Shown in pieces: positions 47,701 to 60,408 of a DNA stretch of 64,000 nucleotides. A program made the position numbers and the translations under genes. The stretch lies in NCBI RefSeq assembly GCF_016808095.1, contig NC_068972.1, forward strand, positions 7,310,001 through 7,374,000, given 5' to 3'. The notes beneath the pieces were generated by a model. The model did not search any database, was not told the origin of the DNA, and saw nothing but the letters and a program-made list of their open reading frames with translations. Each line of letters opens with the position of its first letter. Position 1 is the first letter of the stretch. The DNA comes from Vigna angularis (taxonomy: Eukaryota > Streptophyta > Magnoliopsida > Fabales > Fabaceae).

Positions 47701-49152
47701 TTCAATTGCCTCAGCTTTAACTTCAGCTAATTCTTTTTCTGGTGCACTTCCTGCTGCTGCTGCGGCAGCGGCAGCTGCCTTCTTCTCCTTTTCCTTTTCC
47801 TTTTTCTTCTTCTTCTTCTTTGCAGCAGCTGATTCTACCACCTCCTCTTCACCCTCCTTTTCCCCAGAAGCATCAGCAGCAGCAGGACCTACTTCAGGAG
47901 TAGGCTGAACTTTATCATCCTGTGGTGCAGAAGCAGTTGGTTTTGGCATAGGAGCCTCACCGAGCTCTGCAAGAAGCTTATCCAAATCTTCCTCCTCTTG
48001 AGCAGTTCTTCCACTCTTTTTCTTATTCTTCTTCTTATTTTTGGAAGTTTCAGCAACTCCTTCACTCTTATTTACATTGCTGTTGCTAGCATCAGCACTA
48101 CCAATAGTGGGTGCCTCAGGCTCAACTACATCCACATTTTCCTCACTCCCTTTGGCAGCAGTGCTACTGCCCTTCTTTTTAGAGGACTTCTTTTTACCTG
48201 AAAACGAAACTAAAGAAACATCATCCTCATCCATGTCATCACCATCCTTACCAGACTCGGGTACAGAAACATCATCCTCAACAGAAACAGCTTTGCCACC
48301 GGAACTTGCAGCTTTCTTGGAAGACTTCTTCTTCTTGCCAGAGAAAGTAATTGGTCCAATTTCATCGTCATCATCACCACCACCATCCTCCTTCTCCTCT
48401 TCATCGTCGATTTCAGTGAGAACAGAGGCAGAAAACACAGCACCACCCTTTTTACTGCCTTTCGAAGACTTCTTCTTCCCCGTGAAAGTAATAACAGGTT
48501 CATCGTCATCAAAATCATTGTTCTTATCATCTGCCACCTCACCATCCCCACCATCATCAATGGCATCAAAAGCCGAGGCAGCGAACAAACTTCCACCGCT
48601 TTTCTTCGAAACCTTCGAGGACTTTTTCTTTCCAGTAAAGCTAACCACCGGCTCATCCTCCTCCTCCTCCTCCTCCTCCTCACCACCAGCATCATCGTCG
48701 ATAGCATCAAAAGCTGATGCATTGAACAGACTACCATCTCCTTTGTTCGATGCCTTCTTACCCGAAAAACTTACCGCAGGTCCATCCTCTTCAGACTTTT
48801 CTTCTTCGTCACCTTCCTCATCACCAAGCAAACTAAAGCCAGATGGAGTAAACGCACTGCTCCCACCGCCTTTCTTATTTTTCCCCTTCTTCTTCCCAGC
48901 AAACACAACTTCAGGCACATCTTCGTCATCATCAACATCATCATCATTACTCTTACTTTTAGCATTGCCTTTCTTACTTTTCTTCTTTCCCGCCGCAGCG
49001 GGTTTCTCTTCCAGCGCCGGCTCCTCGGAGAGCTCTGTTCCAATGGAATACTCATCGTCGTCGATGACCACGGCCTTCTTCTTAGATTTCCCGCCACCGC
49101 CTTGCTGCGACGCGTTCTCCTCGTCTCTCGCAGTCGGCTTCTTCCTCCCCAT
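41782..49152 (-). CDS. eIF5B: Translation initiation factor eIF5B
   Basis: Twelve exons join in frame on the minus strand: 46980-49152, 45821-46356, 45628-45735, 45455-45555, 44495-44585, 44291-44401, 44152-44217, 43678-43737, 43034-43591, 42444-42563, 41941-42060 and 41782-41847. The protein has 1369 residues. eIF5B is the GTPase that joins the 60S subunit to the 40S initiation complex and releases with eIF1A after GTP hydrolysis. G-domain motifs are GHVDTGKT (786-793), DTPGHES with His852, NKVD (902-905) across an exon junction, and SAISGEG. Domains II to IV follow, including the long exon with [14 protein letters not shown] and ending NLFKIQ. The first 720 residues are a charged, low-complexity tail with acidic runs, Lys-rich coiled stretches and about six repeats built on SFxGKKKSSK. 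All junctions are GT-AG and no break was found. Cytosolic. Confidence 0.97.
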
Positions 49153-49450
49153 GTCCGATTAGGGTTTTCTCTTCTCCCGCGAGTATGAGTGGAAACGGCG
49201 CCGCGTTAGAATCACAGAACTGCGAAATGGAAAGGAAAATCGCCTCGATGGAATAAGAATAAGATCTATTCGCAAAAACTCTACGCCAGAGAATAAATTA
49301 AAGGAAAGGAACACACCCTAAGTGAATCTGACGGCAACGCAGAGAATCTGCAACGCAAGGGAAAGGAAAACGCCGATTGCGATTGGGTTAAGAGTGACGA
49401 GAAAAAGTGTGATTGTTCGGAAACGATAGAGCGGCGGTGAAGGAATGGGA
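49153..49450 (-). promoter_or_regulatory. 5' leader and proximal promoter of eIF5B with telo-box motif
   Basis: Reading the minus strand, AAACCCTAA lies at 49159-49167, immediately before the start codon. Such telo-box motifs are common in 5' regions of plant genes for the translation machinery. A related TAACCCTAG lies near 49577-49586. No clear TATA box was found. The leader is GC-richer than its surroundings up to about 49440. Confidence 0.45.
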
Positions 49451-49640
49451 ACAAATATTTGAGCCCTTGAAGGAATGTGATTGTGAAAACAAATATTAAT
49501 TATTATGTATAATTACGTATGTATTTGTGTTATAAGCAATGGCAAATGAGTGAAAGAGAAGAAACACATGGTTTCTGTTCTAGGGTTATTTGTCTGTGTG
49601 AGTGTGAGTGTGCGTGGTAAATTGATGGTATTATTTATTA

Positions 49641-50879
49641 ACCCAACTCCATCCAGCCTTACAAACTTCTACTTTGGTTTTGGAGAGACAAATACAGAAA
49701 ATAAAAATACAAAATAAATGCATGAAAAGAAATAGATAAAAATAAAATCAAGAAAAATATTTTGAGTAGTTGATTTGTGTCACATAAATATAAATTTATT
49801 TAATTTTATCATTTTATTTGATTTAAGGTTTTAGTTTCTATATTTGAAGAGTCATTAGATATTATCATATATTATGAAATATTATAAGATATTATTAGAT
49901 ATTAATAAGTTATAATTATTATTTTGAACAAAAATTATTTAAAGAGATATAACGGTTGTTGTTATTTATTTTATTTAAAGGATTTTTTTAAATGATCAAA
50001 GATATCGGGAATATACTTGTTGTGGAAATGGTTATTATACAAAATATTTGGTAGTTAAAGAAATGTTATTTATAAGATAAGATAAATAATGATATAAAAT
50101 ACAAATATTTGTTACGAGAATAATTTTTAAAAGATTATAAAGTGCATGGGAATTATATTTTAAGGTAAATTTTTCTTATTTTATCTCAAAGGATATTACA
50201 AGAATCATCTTCAAGGTCTAATGTTTTATTTAAAATATTTAATAAGATTCTTTTCCAATAAACATGTAATAACCATATACTTGATAGTTGATATTTTATG
50301 GTTATTAAAATTTTATGTAAAACATCTTGAGAGTATCTAAGATTTTAAATATGAAATTAAAGTTTATAAATTTACATGTGTGTTATATTTGTATAAAAAG
50401 TAAAAATAAGATTCAAGTGAAACCTTTTATTTACTTAATCCAAGTTAGGAAAATAAATATTTTATGTGATTATTATACAAATATTGATATGTATTGTCAT
50501 ATTTTAGGTTGATAAATTTTTTTGTATGTTATGAATTTATCTTCATTATATATAAGACGAGTGTAAGTATATTTTAATAAGTGATTCTAAACACCTGAGT
50601 ATGATTAGACAATAGTGAGTTGTTTCAACGTACTCTTAAACGTTTAAGTGTAATTAAATGAGTGTGAATATGTTTTTATAAATGTTTCCAGATGTTGATT
50701 ATGATTAGAGGAGTGTAAACATATCTCTGTGCTTTAAGTTTTGGATATGTTTTTGAGATAAACAAAAACAAGTTTAAAGTGTCATAATTTATTAGATGAT
50801 TGAAGATGTGGTATTATGTATGTAATATTAATAATTATTTAATAAAAATCTTTGTTATATTGGCTCTTGTTATGATATT
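49641..50879. other. AT-rich intergenic sequence
   Basis: Contains weak internal repeats such as ATTATTAGATATTAATAAG near 49890 and GAGTGTAA-type phrases at 50560-50720. No gene recognised. Confidence 0.5.
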
Positions 50880-52248
50880 GGTTTAATGTCTCGGTAGGTC
50901 CTTATTTTTGTTCAGAATTTTAAATAAGTCTCTTTTTTTTGCGGCGTCTCAATTGGGTCCTTATTTTGTGAAAATTGCATCAATTAAACCGTTAAATTGA
51001 ACTTAATGACAGTTACTGAATATTTGACGTGGCACATTGGATTTTATTTTTAAATTACATGGTTAAATGATTTGGATTTGAGTTATTTTAAAATTAAAAA
51101 ATTAAAAAAGAATTAGGATCCTTTTTACAGCATCATCATCTTCACCAATTCCATCCCAAAATCCTTATCTGCTCCATCATATCCTCATCATCCTTATATG
51201 CTCCATCATATGTTCATCGTAACCATCATCCCTTCTTCTAGCATCCTTATTTTTGCATCAATTGATAATCTTTAGACAGAAACAAACTAACCTAGCCCAA
51301 TCAAAAAGAGCAATTGAAAAACAGGAAAGAGCAATCTGTAAATGAAGAAATTCACAAACATGGAAGGAAGGAAGAATTTGAGGCCTCACAATTTCAAGAG
51401 AATCAACACCCAAATATGAAAATTTAGTTTGTAGAGTCAAAGTGGTTTCATTAATAGAAAGCTACTTTACAATTGTGCATTGGATAATTTGCAGAGTTTC
51501 TGGATGAGCCTTCGGCTAGTAAAGGGAACATATAAGAGAAGCCATTGTTGAAAGTTTCTTCAAGCACATCTCGACAATCACCATCAACTCACTCCCTTCC
51601 GTCAACGAAACCTCCAAAAGGGTTCCAAACCAATTTCACCCAAATTTCTTTTAAAGAAACGAAAATAAAAATGAAGGATATGGACGATGAAGAAGAGATC
51701 CAGTCTCATCTGTCGCCGACGAGCGAATCCCTAATATCTTCTCTGAGGGCGAACGGTTGAATAATGCTAACTCTTGGAATGCTGACACCATTGAATAGTT
51801 TGGCATTAGCGCTTCTGATTCAACAGCCGTCGAAGGGGAACGATGAGGGAGTAGGCGGCGGAGGAAGGGAGGATTGCTGGAGCGGAGGCGCAGGGAGAGA
51901 GGTATTTAGACGAACTTAGATTCTAAAGGAACCCTAATTTGAGGAAGCACTCAGATTTCTCTAATCCCTATTTTTCATAAACAATTCATTTTAATTAACT
52001 TCTCTCAATTTCTTTAATTTTAAAAAAACAAATATCCATGACAGATTAACTTAACCCTTGCCACATCATTCAAAACACTATCGTCAGCATGCCACGTATA
52101 CATCAGTCTAACAGTGTTTGTTTAATTTAACGGCAAGCCTCTATTTGTTTTAATTTTTCCAAAATAAGGACTCAATTGAGACACCAAATAAGCAGGGGAC
52201 CTATTTGAGATTCTGGACGGAGAAAATGACCTATCAAAACATTAAACC
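50880..52248. mobile_element. Complete non-autonomous TIR transposon, GGTTTAATGT family (MULE-like)
   Basis: The left end GGTTTAATGTCTCGGTAGGT and the right end, reverse-complemented, GGTTTAATGTTTTGATAGGT start inverted repeats of about 200 bp. Shared inner blocks are CAGAAT, GTCTCAATTGRGTCCTTATTTT and CCGTTAAATT. Flanks TATGATATT (50871-50879) and TATCATATA (52249-52257) match at 7 of 9 bases, suggesting an aged 9-bp target duplication as made by Mutator-like elements. The 1369-bp element encodes no transposase; its GC-richer interior yields only short unrecognised frames. Truncated relatives are at 13165-14653 and 25482-26480. Confidence 0.78.
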
Positions 52249-55200
52249 TATCATATATGTTGCACGAAAACAAATGATGATAAAAGAGTTTAAATACACA
52301 TGAAAAGTTAAATATGGGTTAGAAATGTTTATATATTTTTCAAATAATAATTTTAATTTGTTTAAGAATAAAAATGCATGCGTTTTAAATGTTGAACATT
52401 TTTCTTTAAACAAATTTAAATATTAATTATTTTATTTAACTTTTAATCATTTAATTAAAATGTCTTACTTTTTCTATAGGTAAAATAATATATATTATAG
52501 AAGAATACCATTAGAAATTGTATTTCAATTATTAGACAAGACTAGTTTTTGAAAAGTTTTTCAAACAAAATTTCTTTAGTCTTTCTTTAACAACTTGTTT
52601 TGTTAAAGAATGTAGTTTTGAAATATTAGAAAAATTAGGGATGTTACACTTTAATGGGTAATATAAAACAATTCTCTTTTTTTTTTTCTTAAATGCTTAC
52701 TTCGTCTCCAAAGGTGACTAAACAAGAAAAAAAAAAGCTGAACAACATAAGAAAAAAGAGAAAAAGTACGACCACATTAGTATCGATTTAACTGTCAATT
52801 TAAACGGACATGACTTTATTCATCTACTTTTCATAACATAGGGAACCATGTCTTCATTTTTAAAATCGGATACTAAACATAAATTCATCTTTTAACACGA
52901 GGACGTAGTAAACATTTAAACTTTTTCTTTATTGTCTTTCTTCTTTAATTTTAATTTTTTTCAAAAACCTTTTCTCTTTAAAATAGTTTTCATTATATCA
53001 TTCTTTTTATATATCAAAAGTGGTGTATTTAAAAAAAAAAAACTTCGGCCTAAAATATTTAATAATTTTTTTACGACTTTGTTTAAGTGGTGTATACCTT
53101 CTGCGTATAACCAATAGATTTCATTGGAATTAAGAAATTTTTTTTTAAAAACACTCAAAATATTTATAAACTTTGAATATTTTTTTATAATTTTTAAAAA
53201 TACCTTTTAACTTAATAAACTTTGTTTCATTAACATTAAAATAAATATAAATGTTTTGATTATTGTAAATTTTTATTTATATGTAATTACATAATACTTT
53301 ATATAATTTATTCAATTTTATCTAATTGTTATATGATACGGCGATTATAAATTTTTTAATTTTAATCTTTTTTTAAATATGTGACATTAAAAAAATAAAA
53401 ATAGATAATTTTAAAATTAAATATTTGATAATATTATTTTTTAATATTTTTATTTTTTTAAAATTAATTAATTGATATTAAAACAACAACAAAAAATTCA
53501 TATAATCACAAATATACCGATAAGAATGAGAATGAAATAAATTTTTTATAAGAATGTAATTAAGAAAAAATTTTACTATGAAGATGGGATGAGAGATTAT
53601 GAACATCTATATCCCACTAGTTGTGATCTCTATTTAAAACAAGCTGTCAAGAATTTATTAAGATAAGATATAATCAGGATAAAATAAACATTTAATAATT
53701 CTCTATATCATTTAATATTAGATATAAAAAATCATTTAATGGATCTGTTTTATAATAGAAAATGTTTTTGTTTCTTAAAAAATACAAAAAATTACTTTTT
53801 TTCATAATCATTTAGTATCAAATAAATGTAAGAGTGCCATTTTCCTGTTATTATTTTTTAATCTAAACAAACAAGCAAACCTTATGCTATTTATTTATAT
53901 TTTAATTTGACGTTCTCATTTGTTTTGTTGTAGTAGTTTATTGTTGGAAATATGGTTCGTCTTTGCCTTTTTATTTTAACATTTTTTGCAACATGTTGTT
54001 GGAATAAGAAATTACAAGAACATAAATGCGATTTATATGAACTTTCCACAAAAGCACATACTATCTTCTGAAAAAGATTTTTAAGGAAAACAAAACCATA
54101 ATAACATTATGTATTCATTCATCTTTAACCAGTATCTCTATTTTTATTTTGTATTTTCTGACACTAATGATATTTCATGAGAAATCTTTCATTCGTCATA
54201 ATCTAAATTATGCAGAGATTAGATGCAACACTATATCTGACGAGAGATAAATCAATTATTAAATGTAATGTTTTTAATTCAAGCGAGTATTGCAATTTAA
54301 ACCTTATTATTTAACTATGATTTAATTGATTTGTCCTCTGATAAAAATTGAGGCAGCCTATATCATGTTCAACATAAAAGATAACATCTTAACATATGGA
54401 TGCATATATAAAAATTCTTTATATAGAATATTTTCTTAACATGGAGGAGATAAGATAAAAAGCCTTGTTGATACATAAATAGACAGAGTGTATTTACACA
54501 GTTACACCTCAAATGAAGATTATAATGTTGAACAGTGTATGATAATAGTTATAAAAAAAAATAACATTTTGAGATGATTATGATTTTTATTTCACTTGTG
54601 TTTGATCCATGGCTTATGACTTATCAATGGTGTTATAAGTAATGTAGCTCCAAATAAGTTTTGATGTTTTGGGCGAACAAGTTTGAGATAACTCTTTTGA
54701 AGATACATTGAGATATTCAATAGTATTAGTTACTATAACCTTTTTCAAAACAAAAATGCCTTTTTAAACTATTAAGTTTTTCCCTGTGGGAATTACTTGA
54801 ATTTTTAAAGAACCATACTACTCACAAGAGAAAGATCACACTTTGGCACCATCCTTAATTGGATAAGGATGCATGTATGTCCATCTTTATCTGATATACA
54901 TATATCAAATACTCTCTTTTATTTGATATACATATATCGTGTGCTTATGAATATTTATAGGCCTCTGTAAATATTTTTTCTTCTTAATTTTTAAATTTAA
55001 GCTTTATCATGTTATTAATTTGAAATATTCACAATAAAAAATTAATCATTATTATTTTTTAAATCACATTGTTTTCCTACATAAAATTCAAAAGCATGAC
55101 TTTACTCAAGGCCTTTAGAAATATTTCTAGTTATATCATCGCCAAATTTTAACTTTATTCATATTTTAAGAATCTTAAGTTATACTATAATTCATTGTTG

Positions 55201-56779
55201 TCATTTATTTATTTATTTTTATATAAACTCTCAAATTTCTAAATATGTAATTTATCATTTTCTCATTTTGTTTTCTGAAAGCTATTTAAAATGATGATAT
55301 GATGCTTGCTGATAAAACATAACATTCGATAACATTTTTATTCAACAAATTTTAGCAATTTAAAGTTATTAAGGATTGAACACACCCTCTTGATGTCCTT
55401 TCAGAGACATTAGAACGATACTTTGACAGTAATAACTATCATTTAACAATTTATTATAGGATAAAATAATTCTAATAAAAGTGAAAGAATAGTAAGGAAT
55501 TCTGTCAAATCGGTGTTAAAAATTTGAGTTTCAAAATATCATTGTCCTATAAATTACTCCTTTAATCAAATACATTACGGACAAGCATTCCCAAGAGAAC
55601 TTTACAATTTCCTGCACAACAATCGTCAAAAGGGAGAAAAGGAGAAGAAGGATAATCTTAAAATATAAGAAACAAATACAAAGAAAACTGCATTTTTCAA
55701 ATTAACAGTAAGAATAATGAGAGGAAGCACATGAGATGGTAGTCCACCGTCAGTTTAAACCAAGTTATAGAAGAAAACAAAACCGTGTATGCAATAACAG
55801 AATCAATTTGTAATGCGACTATAACAACTTAGAAACCAACGCAAATTCACAAGTATCCTTTCCTTACGATAGCTAATCATTGTTGGAAGTGACAGACTAA
55901 CTATGTAATAATTAATTCCCCCTCCACAAGAAAAAAGTAGTTCATAGTTTAACATACTTGAAACATAAGCTCTATTGCAGTTCACAGCTTTAAGAAAAGA
56001 CAGCCTTCCTTCTAAAATCATCTAATTATTTTGGAGCAGACGGATATACAAATTCTAGATCTAGATTGCTGTCAATTCATTTCTCAAGCTCAAGCCAAAG
56101 AAGCACAAAACAATTGTGAGATTAGTAAACAAACTGACTTTCCTTTCTAAATGTAAAGACATGAAACTTCAATGACAAGGGGAAAAGCTAGAAATGTAAA
56201 TAATAACAATGTGAAGGCTGATAATAGTAGCACAACTCATTCTAACTGTATAGGCACACAAAATCGACATTGGAACTTTCCCATTCACACACAGAACAAT
56301 ATCTTCGTTGTCCCCTCTGTTTTTAAATAGATGTCAAGACAACGGAGAACCAAAACATGAAGAAAAAAATGAACCTACTGAGAATTAAAGAAGCATTGAC
56401 AAAATGGCAACTGCAGCTTACCATTCTTTTAATGAGAATCTAGTACAGAAAGAATTCAGGTTAAGACTTGATGAATTCGGTGGATAAGTAAATGTAGTAC
56501 AGGCCATTAAAGGCTTAAACAGCTTACAACCTACAGAGAGTAGGTGTTTGTAGATCATTCTGCCCCCAGTTCATTTTGGAGAATGTGGCATGCAATTATT
56601 TACTGGAAAAGAAGGTAGAATATCTAAGAGCATGATTGAATAACCATGTAGAACGTACTTTAGGAAAATGTTAGGCTTTAGTATCTTGTATTCTGAATCT
56701 ACTATTGGAAGGATGCAACTGTTATCCATGCAGTAAACTACGCAAATCAAACGCACAATCTATACACCAAGGTTGAATT
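52249..56779. other. Gene-poor intergenic sequence
   Basis: AT-rich up to about 55500. The stretch 55600-56779 is of more balanced composition and probably includes the 3' UTR of the PORR gene, but I find no second coding unit on either strand. TTTGATATACATATATC-like text repeats at 54890-54940. Confidence 0.5.
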
Positions 56780-58033
56780 TCAAGAAACATCATCATCAAA
56801 GAGAACTCTATAAAACCGTTTTCTTTCTTCAGGGTCAAATAACCCTCCCACCTTACTATCTCCACCGTTACTATCACCACCATCATCATCAACTTCGTGA
56901 CTTCTCCTTCTACCCTTTGCACCATCTACACTAATCAATGGAACCCCTAACTTCCTCCTCTTTTCCACATTGAGGAGGCGACGCCTCTGATTGTATTCAT
57001 GAAGCCCCTCCTCCATCAACTCCCCAAACTTCTCCTTCATAACGACCAAAGGATCCTTATCCACAAGCTGAGACCCGACATAGGCCTCCCTAAGAAGCAC
57101 AGTGTAAATCTTATACTTATTGGAAACATAGAAAATCCCAGGGTGCTTGAGCAACAACACATTCAACCTATCAGGCAAAAGGAACTCCCTCCTAAAATGC
57201 CCCAACTTCACAATTGAAGCCTTCTTCCAAAGAGTCAAAGACAACAACTCATGCACCAAACCAACATTCCTCTTCTCCATCTCCTTGGACCCCTCCACCA
57301 AACCTCGAGGATCCGAATACGGCGAAATGTAAGGAGTTTCGTCAAATTCGCGAAATCTCTCCCAGGATTTCACCCAACTAGACGGCAAAGAACATGAAAA
57401 ATGTGGCGGCGTACCGTGCTTCGCAGCGGAGGATTCGACGGCGGAGACTGCGAGGTCAGGGTCCCAATGCAGCAACTCAATGGCCATGGAGTTCCTCCTG
57501 CCGCTCTCGTTGACGATACGGAACAAATTAGGGTAGTTGGGCAGTATCCTGATTACGTAATCATCGGGGAAGCCGAACGCGCGTTTGAATTCGTTGATTT
57601 TGAGGGCGGTGAGTCTGTTGCGGGCAGTTAGCATGAGAAGTTTGGCCAAGCGGCGAGCGAAGAGGGATTGGAGGGAGTCGATGAGGGAGTGTTCCTGTGC
57701 GACGAGGTTCATCATGCGTTTGGTGAGGCGGCAGCGGTTATCGTGGATTTGGAAGCAGCATGGGTACTTAGAGAGCCAGTTGAGGGCTTTTCCTTGCAGA
57801 TCGAGGGTTTTGAACTTCTTCTGAAGGGTTTCGATGGGGATTTCGTTGTTGGGGTAGCGGAGGATGATGTTCTTTATCTGGTTGTTAACTACCCATCGTC
57901 GATTGCGTGAGAGTGCCGATTCTAACTCTGCTTCCTTCTTCATCGACCACAGAGACAATCTTCGGAGGAAAATCCATTGCTCTATCAAAGACACCCTCGC
58001 CTCCACATGATTCAACTTTCCTATTCTCAACAT
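56780..58033 (-). CDS. PORR-domain organellar RNA-binding protein (WTF1/WTF9-like)
   Basis: A single-exon gene of 417 residues on the minus strand. The start is ATG58033; the frame is open a little further upstream but with no other ATG. PORR (DUF860) proteins bind RNA and promote splicing of group II introns in chloroplasts or mitochondria of land plants. The domain runs from about residue 36 (ELESALSRNRRWVVNNQIKN) to about 365. Conserved phrases are YPNNEIPIETLQKKF, ALNWLSKYPCCF, FPDDYVIRILPNYPNLFRI, VKLGHFRREFLLPDRLNVLL, LLKHPGIFYVSNKYKIYTV and EGLHEYNQRRR. The first 30 residues are basic and hydrophobic with few acidic residues, which fits a mitochondrial targeting peptide. The tail (375-417) is acidic and Gly/Asp-rich. 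Intronless structure is usual for the family. Which intron it serves cannot be read from sequence. Confidence 0.92.
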   Translation of the reverse strand: MLRIGKLNHVEARVSLIEQWIFLRRLSLWSMKKEAELESALSRNRRWVVNNQIKNIILRYPNNEIPIETLQKKFKTLDLQGKALNWLSKYPCCFQIHDNRCRLTKRMMNLVAQEHSLIDSLQSLFARRLAKLLMLTARNRLTALKINEFKRAFGFPDDYVIRILPNYPNLFRIVNESGRRNSMAIELLHWDPDLAVSAVESSAAKHGTPPHFSCSLPSSWVKSWERFREFDETPYISPYSDPRGLVEGSKEMEKRNVGLVHELLSLTLWKKASIVKLGHFRREFLLPDRLNVLLLKHPGIFYVSNKYKIYTVLLREAYVGSQLVDKDPLVVMKEKFGELMEEGLHEYNQRRRLLNVEKRRKLGVPLISVDGAKGRRRSHEVDDDGGDSNGGDSKVGGLFDPEERKRFYRVLFDDDVS

Positions 58034-58740
58034 TGAATTCACCAACAAGAAATCGAATAGAATAAAACTTATACATTATACAAGAATAGATTAAAACTTG
58101 ATTCCATGTCATCAGAGAATCAAATTACCATTTCATTCATCTCTCAATATGCCTTCTTTTCCATTTCGTGAATGTTGTTGAAAAGTTAATATGTGAATAT
58201 CACCTTTTTATTCTATTATAAATGATTCAGGAATGCATGTTGAAGCTACTGTGTTTATGTTTCCCACAGAAAATAAATGTCATCGATAGAACAAAATATT
58301 CGCGTAAAAACGACCATCCGTGCATAATAAATGCTGGTGCCATAATATCCAGTCACATGCAATATCAGATTTTTTTTTCCTCATTCCTTTTAAATCTCCT
58401 AATGTCCACCATATTTACACAAATAATACAGTTTTAATTTTAAATTGATCTCCAAACCGAATTTTAAAGTGATTTTGTATTTTTATTTTATTTTGAATTT
58501 TATTAAGAAGTTATATATTTTTTAATGAAAAATTATGTATTTATATGTTTGAATTTTATTAAATTATACTTTTGAAATATATCTTCTTCTTTTTTATTTT
58601 CATTTATTAAAAAATAGGAGACGAAAATACAAATTAAATGATATGTTTAACAATTATTTAATAATTTACTTATATTAATTATTTAATAATTTTTTTAATT
58701 ATTTAGAATATGATTTTATCAAATATGTTTATATAAGATG

Positions 58741-58805
<65 letters not shown>

Positions 58806-60408
58806 TTATTTTAATTTCGTTCATGTTTTATAATTTTTTTAATTAGAGATATTCTAATAATGAAATAAAAAATAATAACTGAATAGAAAATTTATTTATT
58901 CAATTTAATTAATTACACATAGACTTGACATATAAAATAAAAAGAATTAAACAAAAAAAATTATAATACTGGTAGTTTAAATCTTATACCACCTTTTGAA
59001 TCAATATAATTCCATTTTTTCATATATTTTCATTATTCATCAAGTGTTAGTGGATTTATATTTATTATTTGATCCAACAATTCAATATATTTTCAGTGAT
59101 AATACACAAAATGAATCTATATATTGATTTTTTTTACTGATTAATCATTTGTGTAATATCATTATTTAATTTGATTTGAAAGTGTTATGAATAAGTTTAT
59201 TATTAACTGCTATGACAAAAAGTAGTTTATTTCAGTTACTATTTTACAGTCCCATTCAGACATATAAATAAATATTTTCTCATTACAAAAACATATAACT
59301 TTTTTATTTTTTCCTTCCCCTTTTATTTTAATGAAATTTTAAATAAAAATAATAATAAAAAACTAATTCAGAATTCAGTTCCCAACAACCAAATTCCGAC
59401 TAGTATTTTGATCACTATCGGAAATCAAAATTCAACTTCAAATGCTAACATAAAATCAAATGTTAACATAAAATCAAAACTTTGTGTAAATATGATACTA
59501 AGTATGCTATATATGAAGTTTTAGAAAGAATCTATGTAAGACAGGAAAAAAAATCTGCAATATCAACGTGTTACAGCAATCCAATTATAAGGTTAAATAA
59601 ATGTAATTTACTATTTACTGTAATCATACTAAAATAAAATAATATAAATGTCACTCTTATGTGAAAATCATCTATGAAAAATAACTTCGTTTCTAGTTTA
59701 TTACATCTCAATGTCACATATCTAAGTAATTCAAAAATGCAAATGAATATAGTATCCAAGGATATCAATGTTGGACAAAGAACGAGTAATAAGATTCATT
59801 AGATCACACGAATCTTATTTAGCAAACCCGCATAATTATGAAGATGTTAATATTTCAGACACTTCAAATCCTCAATGCCGGGTGCAGAGAATTTGAATGA
59901 CTGACACATGAAATAATAAAGACACCGTTCATCTCAAGAGAAAGATGTTCCACAACAGAGGAGGCGATGGTATTATTATGACTGTTCATTTTCCCAAATT
60001 CCAGAAGCCAAACATGATACTTTACTATTACAACAATTTCAGAAACAAGAACAGGTTTTCACGTTTATTACTAACCTCCCAAGAACTGTATATAACTCTT
60101 CCTAATTGGTGGCAATGCATTTTGGATGCTACACGCAGGCTTGACAATAAATATCTCCACCCCTCTTTTTTTCTTAGCTTACGAATGACATGATAAAATA
60201 GAAGAGAACGTTCAACATACATCAATCCACATTACATAACGGCTATGCACATATTGGAGAAAATTTGGAGATCTGAACCCCCTATTCATGTGCCTCGATA
60301 TACCACATCAAAATAAAACGTAAAGGCTTTATCTACTCTTGATTGAAATGATCGTGCTTTCCCTGTAAAACACCTGTAAGCTCCACATACGACTCCAAAT
60401 AATGCCTC
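58034..60408. other. Intergenic sequence between the PORR and MINDY genes
   Basis: AT-rich, with a microsatellite at 58743-58803. The part after about 59800 is of more balanced composition and probably holds the 3' UTR of the MINDY gene, whose stop is at 60409. No other gene recognised. Confidence 0.5.
58743..58803. repeat. (AT)n microsatellite
   Basis: About 60 bp of AT dinucleotides, the longest such tract in the window. Confidence 0.96.

Noticed and set aside
47324..47908. Plus-strand open frame of 194 codons
   Set aside because: Also a shadow of the charged eIF5B tail (Ser and Phe runs), with no domain or promoter.
48041..49162. Long plus-strand open frame of 373 codons opposite the eIF5B first exon
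   Set aside because: It is Ser/Pro/Phe-rich low complexity produced by the reverse of the Asp/Glu/Lys-rich eIF5B tail. The minus-strand reading joins eleven further exons into a known protein.
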